Source: Corallococcus sp. EGB
GTDB taxonomy: Bacteria; Myxococcota; Myxococcia; Myxococcales; Myxococcaceae
Reading direction: 5' to 3'
Length of the DNA: 64,000 nt
Assembly (NCBI RefSeq): GCF_019968905.1
Contig: NZ_CP079946.1
Span: 1,178,001-1,242,000, forward strand
Below the pieces are notes generated by a model, which was given only the letters and a program-made list of their open reading frames with translations, ran no database searches and was not told where the DNA came from. Of the stretch, positions 62,970 to 64,000 are shown in pieces. The position numbers and the translations under genes are program-made. Each line of letters opens with the position of its first letter. The stretch's first letter is position 1.

Positions 62970-64000
62970 TCAGTCCGCCAACTCGATCTGGTTCTCCAGG
63001 AGCAGCGCGCCCCGGGCGACGAAGCGGTCACCGGAGGACAGGCCTGCGCGCAGCTCCACCTCGCCGTCGCGGCGGCGGCCCGGCGTCACGGGGACGCGCT
63101 CCAGGCGGTTCGAGTCCCGGGCGACGAAGACCACGGAGCGGGAGCCGTTCGTCACCACCGCGCTGTCCGGGACGCGCACGCGCTTGATGCCCTCCGGCGC
63201 CGTGGGCGTCACCTCCACGAAGGCGTTGGGGCGGAAGCGGCGGTCGCTGTTGGGGACGCGCACGCGCACCTCCACGGTGCGGCGCAGCGGGTCCACCACC
63301 TCGGAGACGCGGTCCACCTTGCCGGCGCGGACGATGCCGTCCCGCGTGGTGACGGTGACGTCCTGGCCGGGGGACATGTCCAGCGCGTCCGCCTCCTGGA
63401 GGTCGGCGATGACCATCACCTGATCCAGGTCCGACAGCCGCACGAGCGGCTTGTCGCGGTCCGGCGTCACCTCCTGGCTGGCCACCACGTCCAGGTCCAC
63501 CACCGTGCCGGAGCGCGGGGCCTTCACCCAGAAGAGGTTCTCCCCCTGCGAGGACACGCGGAGGCTGCCCTGCTTCGCCTTGGCGGCCTCCAGGGAGAGC
63601 TCGGCCTGGCGCAGCTCCGTCTGCGCCGCGAGCAGCTCCTTCTCCGGCGCGGCGCTCAGGGCCACCAGCTCCTTGAGGCGCTCCGCGGTGCGGCGCTTCT
63701 CCGCGACGTCGGCCTCCGCGCCGCGCAGCTCGCGCAGCAGCTCCGCGAAGGCGCCGGAGCGCACGCTGAAGAGATCATCGCCCTGCTTCACGCGGTCGCC
63801 GGGGTGCACGCGCACCTCCTCCACGCGGCCCGCGAGCGGGGCTCCCACGGACGCGGTGCGCGCCTCGTCGAACTGCACGCGCGCGGGGGAGGGGAGCGGC
63901 GTGAGGGCGTTGCCTTCCGTGGCGACGGCGAGCTGCACGTAGTGCCACTGGGGGGCGCCGTCCGGCAGGTGCACCGTCTCACCGTTCACGGTGGGGCCGC
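62970..64000 (-). CDS. RND periplasmic adaptor (membrane-fusion) protein, partial
   Basis: C-terminal 343 residues are inside the window; the N-terminus lies beyond the right edge, because the frame stays open to 64000. HlyD-like layout: first lipoyl half with RVEEVRVHPGDRVKQGD, a coiled-coil hairpin (about 80-140, rich in Ala/Glu/Leu), second lipoyl half, then beta-barrel and membrane-proximal domains. Works with the CzcA-type pump. Confidence 0.9.
   Translation of the reverse strand, partial: GPTVNGETVHLPDGAPQWHYVQLAVATEGNALTPLPSPARVQFDEARTASVGAPLAGRVEEVRVHPGDRVKQGDDLFSVRSGAFAELLRELRGAEADVAEKRRTAERLKELVALSAAPEKELLAAQTELRQAELSLEAAKAKQGSLRVSSQGENLFWVKAPRSGTVVDLDVVASQEVTPDRDKPLVRLSDLDQVMVIADLQEADALDMSPGQDVTVTTRDGIVRAGKVDRVSEVVDPLRRTVEVRVRVPNSDRRFRPNAFVEVTPTAPEGIKRVRVPDSAVVTNGSRSVVFVARDSNRLERVPVTPGRRRDGEVELRAGLSSGDRFVARGALLLENQIELAD

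Overview
The window is about 70% GC with strong third-position G/C bias. It carries many bacterial-enhancer-type (sigma-54) regulators, PilZ and receiver hybrids, a Ser/Thr-kinase-like protein and a locus matching the Myxococcus xanthus pxr small-RNA region. This points to a myxobacterium of the Myxococcaceae (Myxococcus/Corallococcus/Pyxidicoccus type). No rRNA, tRNA, CRISPR array, insertion sequence or prophage was seen.

Layout. 0.2-4 kb (minus): oligopeptide-type ABC importer operon ending in dtd. 4.2-10 kb: dacB (PBP4-like), ssb, a lone sdhC, hslO (Hsp33) and a phosphoribosyltransferase. 10-16.4 kb (plus): selB, a histidine kinase and a sigma-54 response regulator joined by 4-base overlaps, followed by a candidate sigma-54-dependent small RNA with its own terminator. 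The arrangement matches pxrK-pxrR-pxr, the development checkpoint locus of M. xanthus, including a run of exactly seven C in the RNA. 16.5-24.7 kb (minus): a partial complex I operon, nuoEFJKLMN. 24.8-28.6 kb (plus): PilZ-receiver protein, a probable pseudokinase, and serB.

29-45.5 kb (plus) is the most unusual part. Thirteen tightly packed genes sit behind a good sigma-54 promoter (28967-28982) with an inverted repeat about 100 bases upstream of the expected start. They encode two exported proteins that look ABM-like, a degenerate ketosynthase (KS-beta/CLF-like), an acyl carrier protein, a cupredoxin fused to two seven-bladed Vgb-type propellers, a SRPBCC aromatase/cyclase-like protein, a lipoprotein with two more propellers, an alpha/beta hydrolase resembling the fungal Ayg1/pseudooxynicotine hydrolase type, a lipoprotein with one propeller and a copper-less cupredoxin domain, a PF04199-type cyclase, an exported triheme cytochrome c, a complete ketosynthase (KS-alpha-like), and an exported two-domain multicopper oxidase. 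A receiver-less sigma-54 activator with its own sigma-54 promoter follows. I infer a type II polyketide-like pathway whose product is oxidised outside the cytoplasm by copper and heme proteins, perhaps a melanin-like pigment. The product is not known.

45.5-53 kb: a membrane-anchored SRPBCC protein, a conserved unknown, a GspE-N/MshEN-like protein, a CPXCG protein, an Hsp20, a MerR-HTH/receiver regulator, the operon pyrG-kdsA-kdsC, a small zinc-finger-like protein, and a 16-codon ORF with a perfect Shine-Dalgarno followed by a strong terminator. 53-64 kb: ABC exporter, aldo/keto reductase, kdsB, wecB, RluA-type pseudouridine synthase, alpha/beta hydrolase, and a CzcA/CusA-type RND pump with its adaptor, which runs off the right edge.
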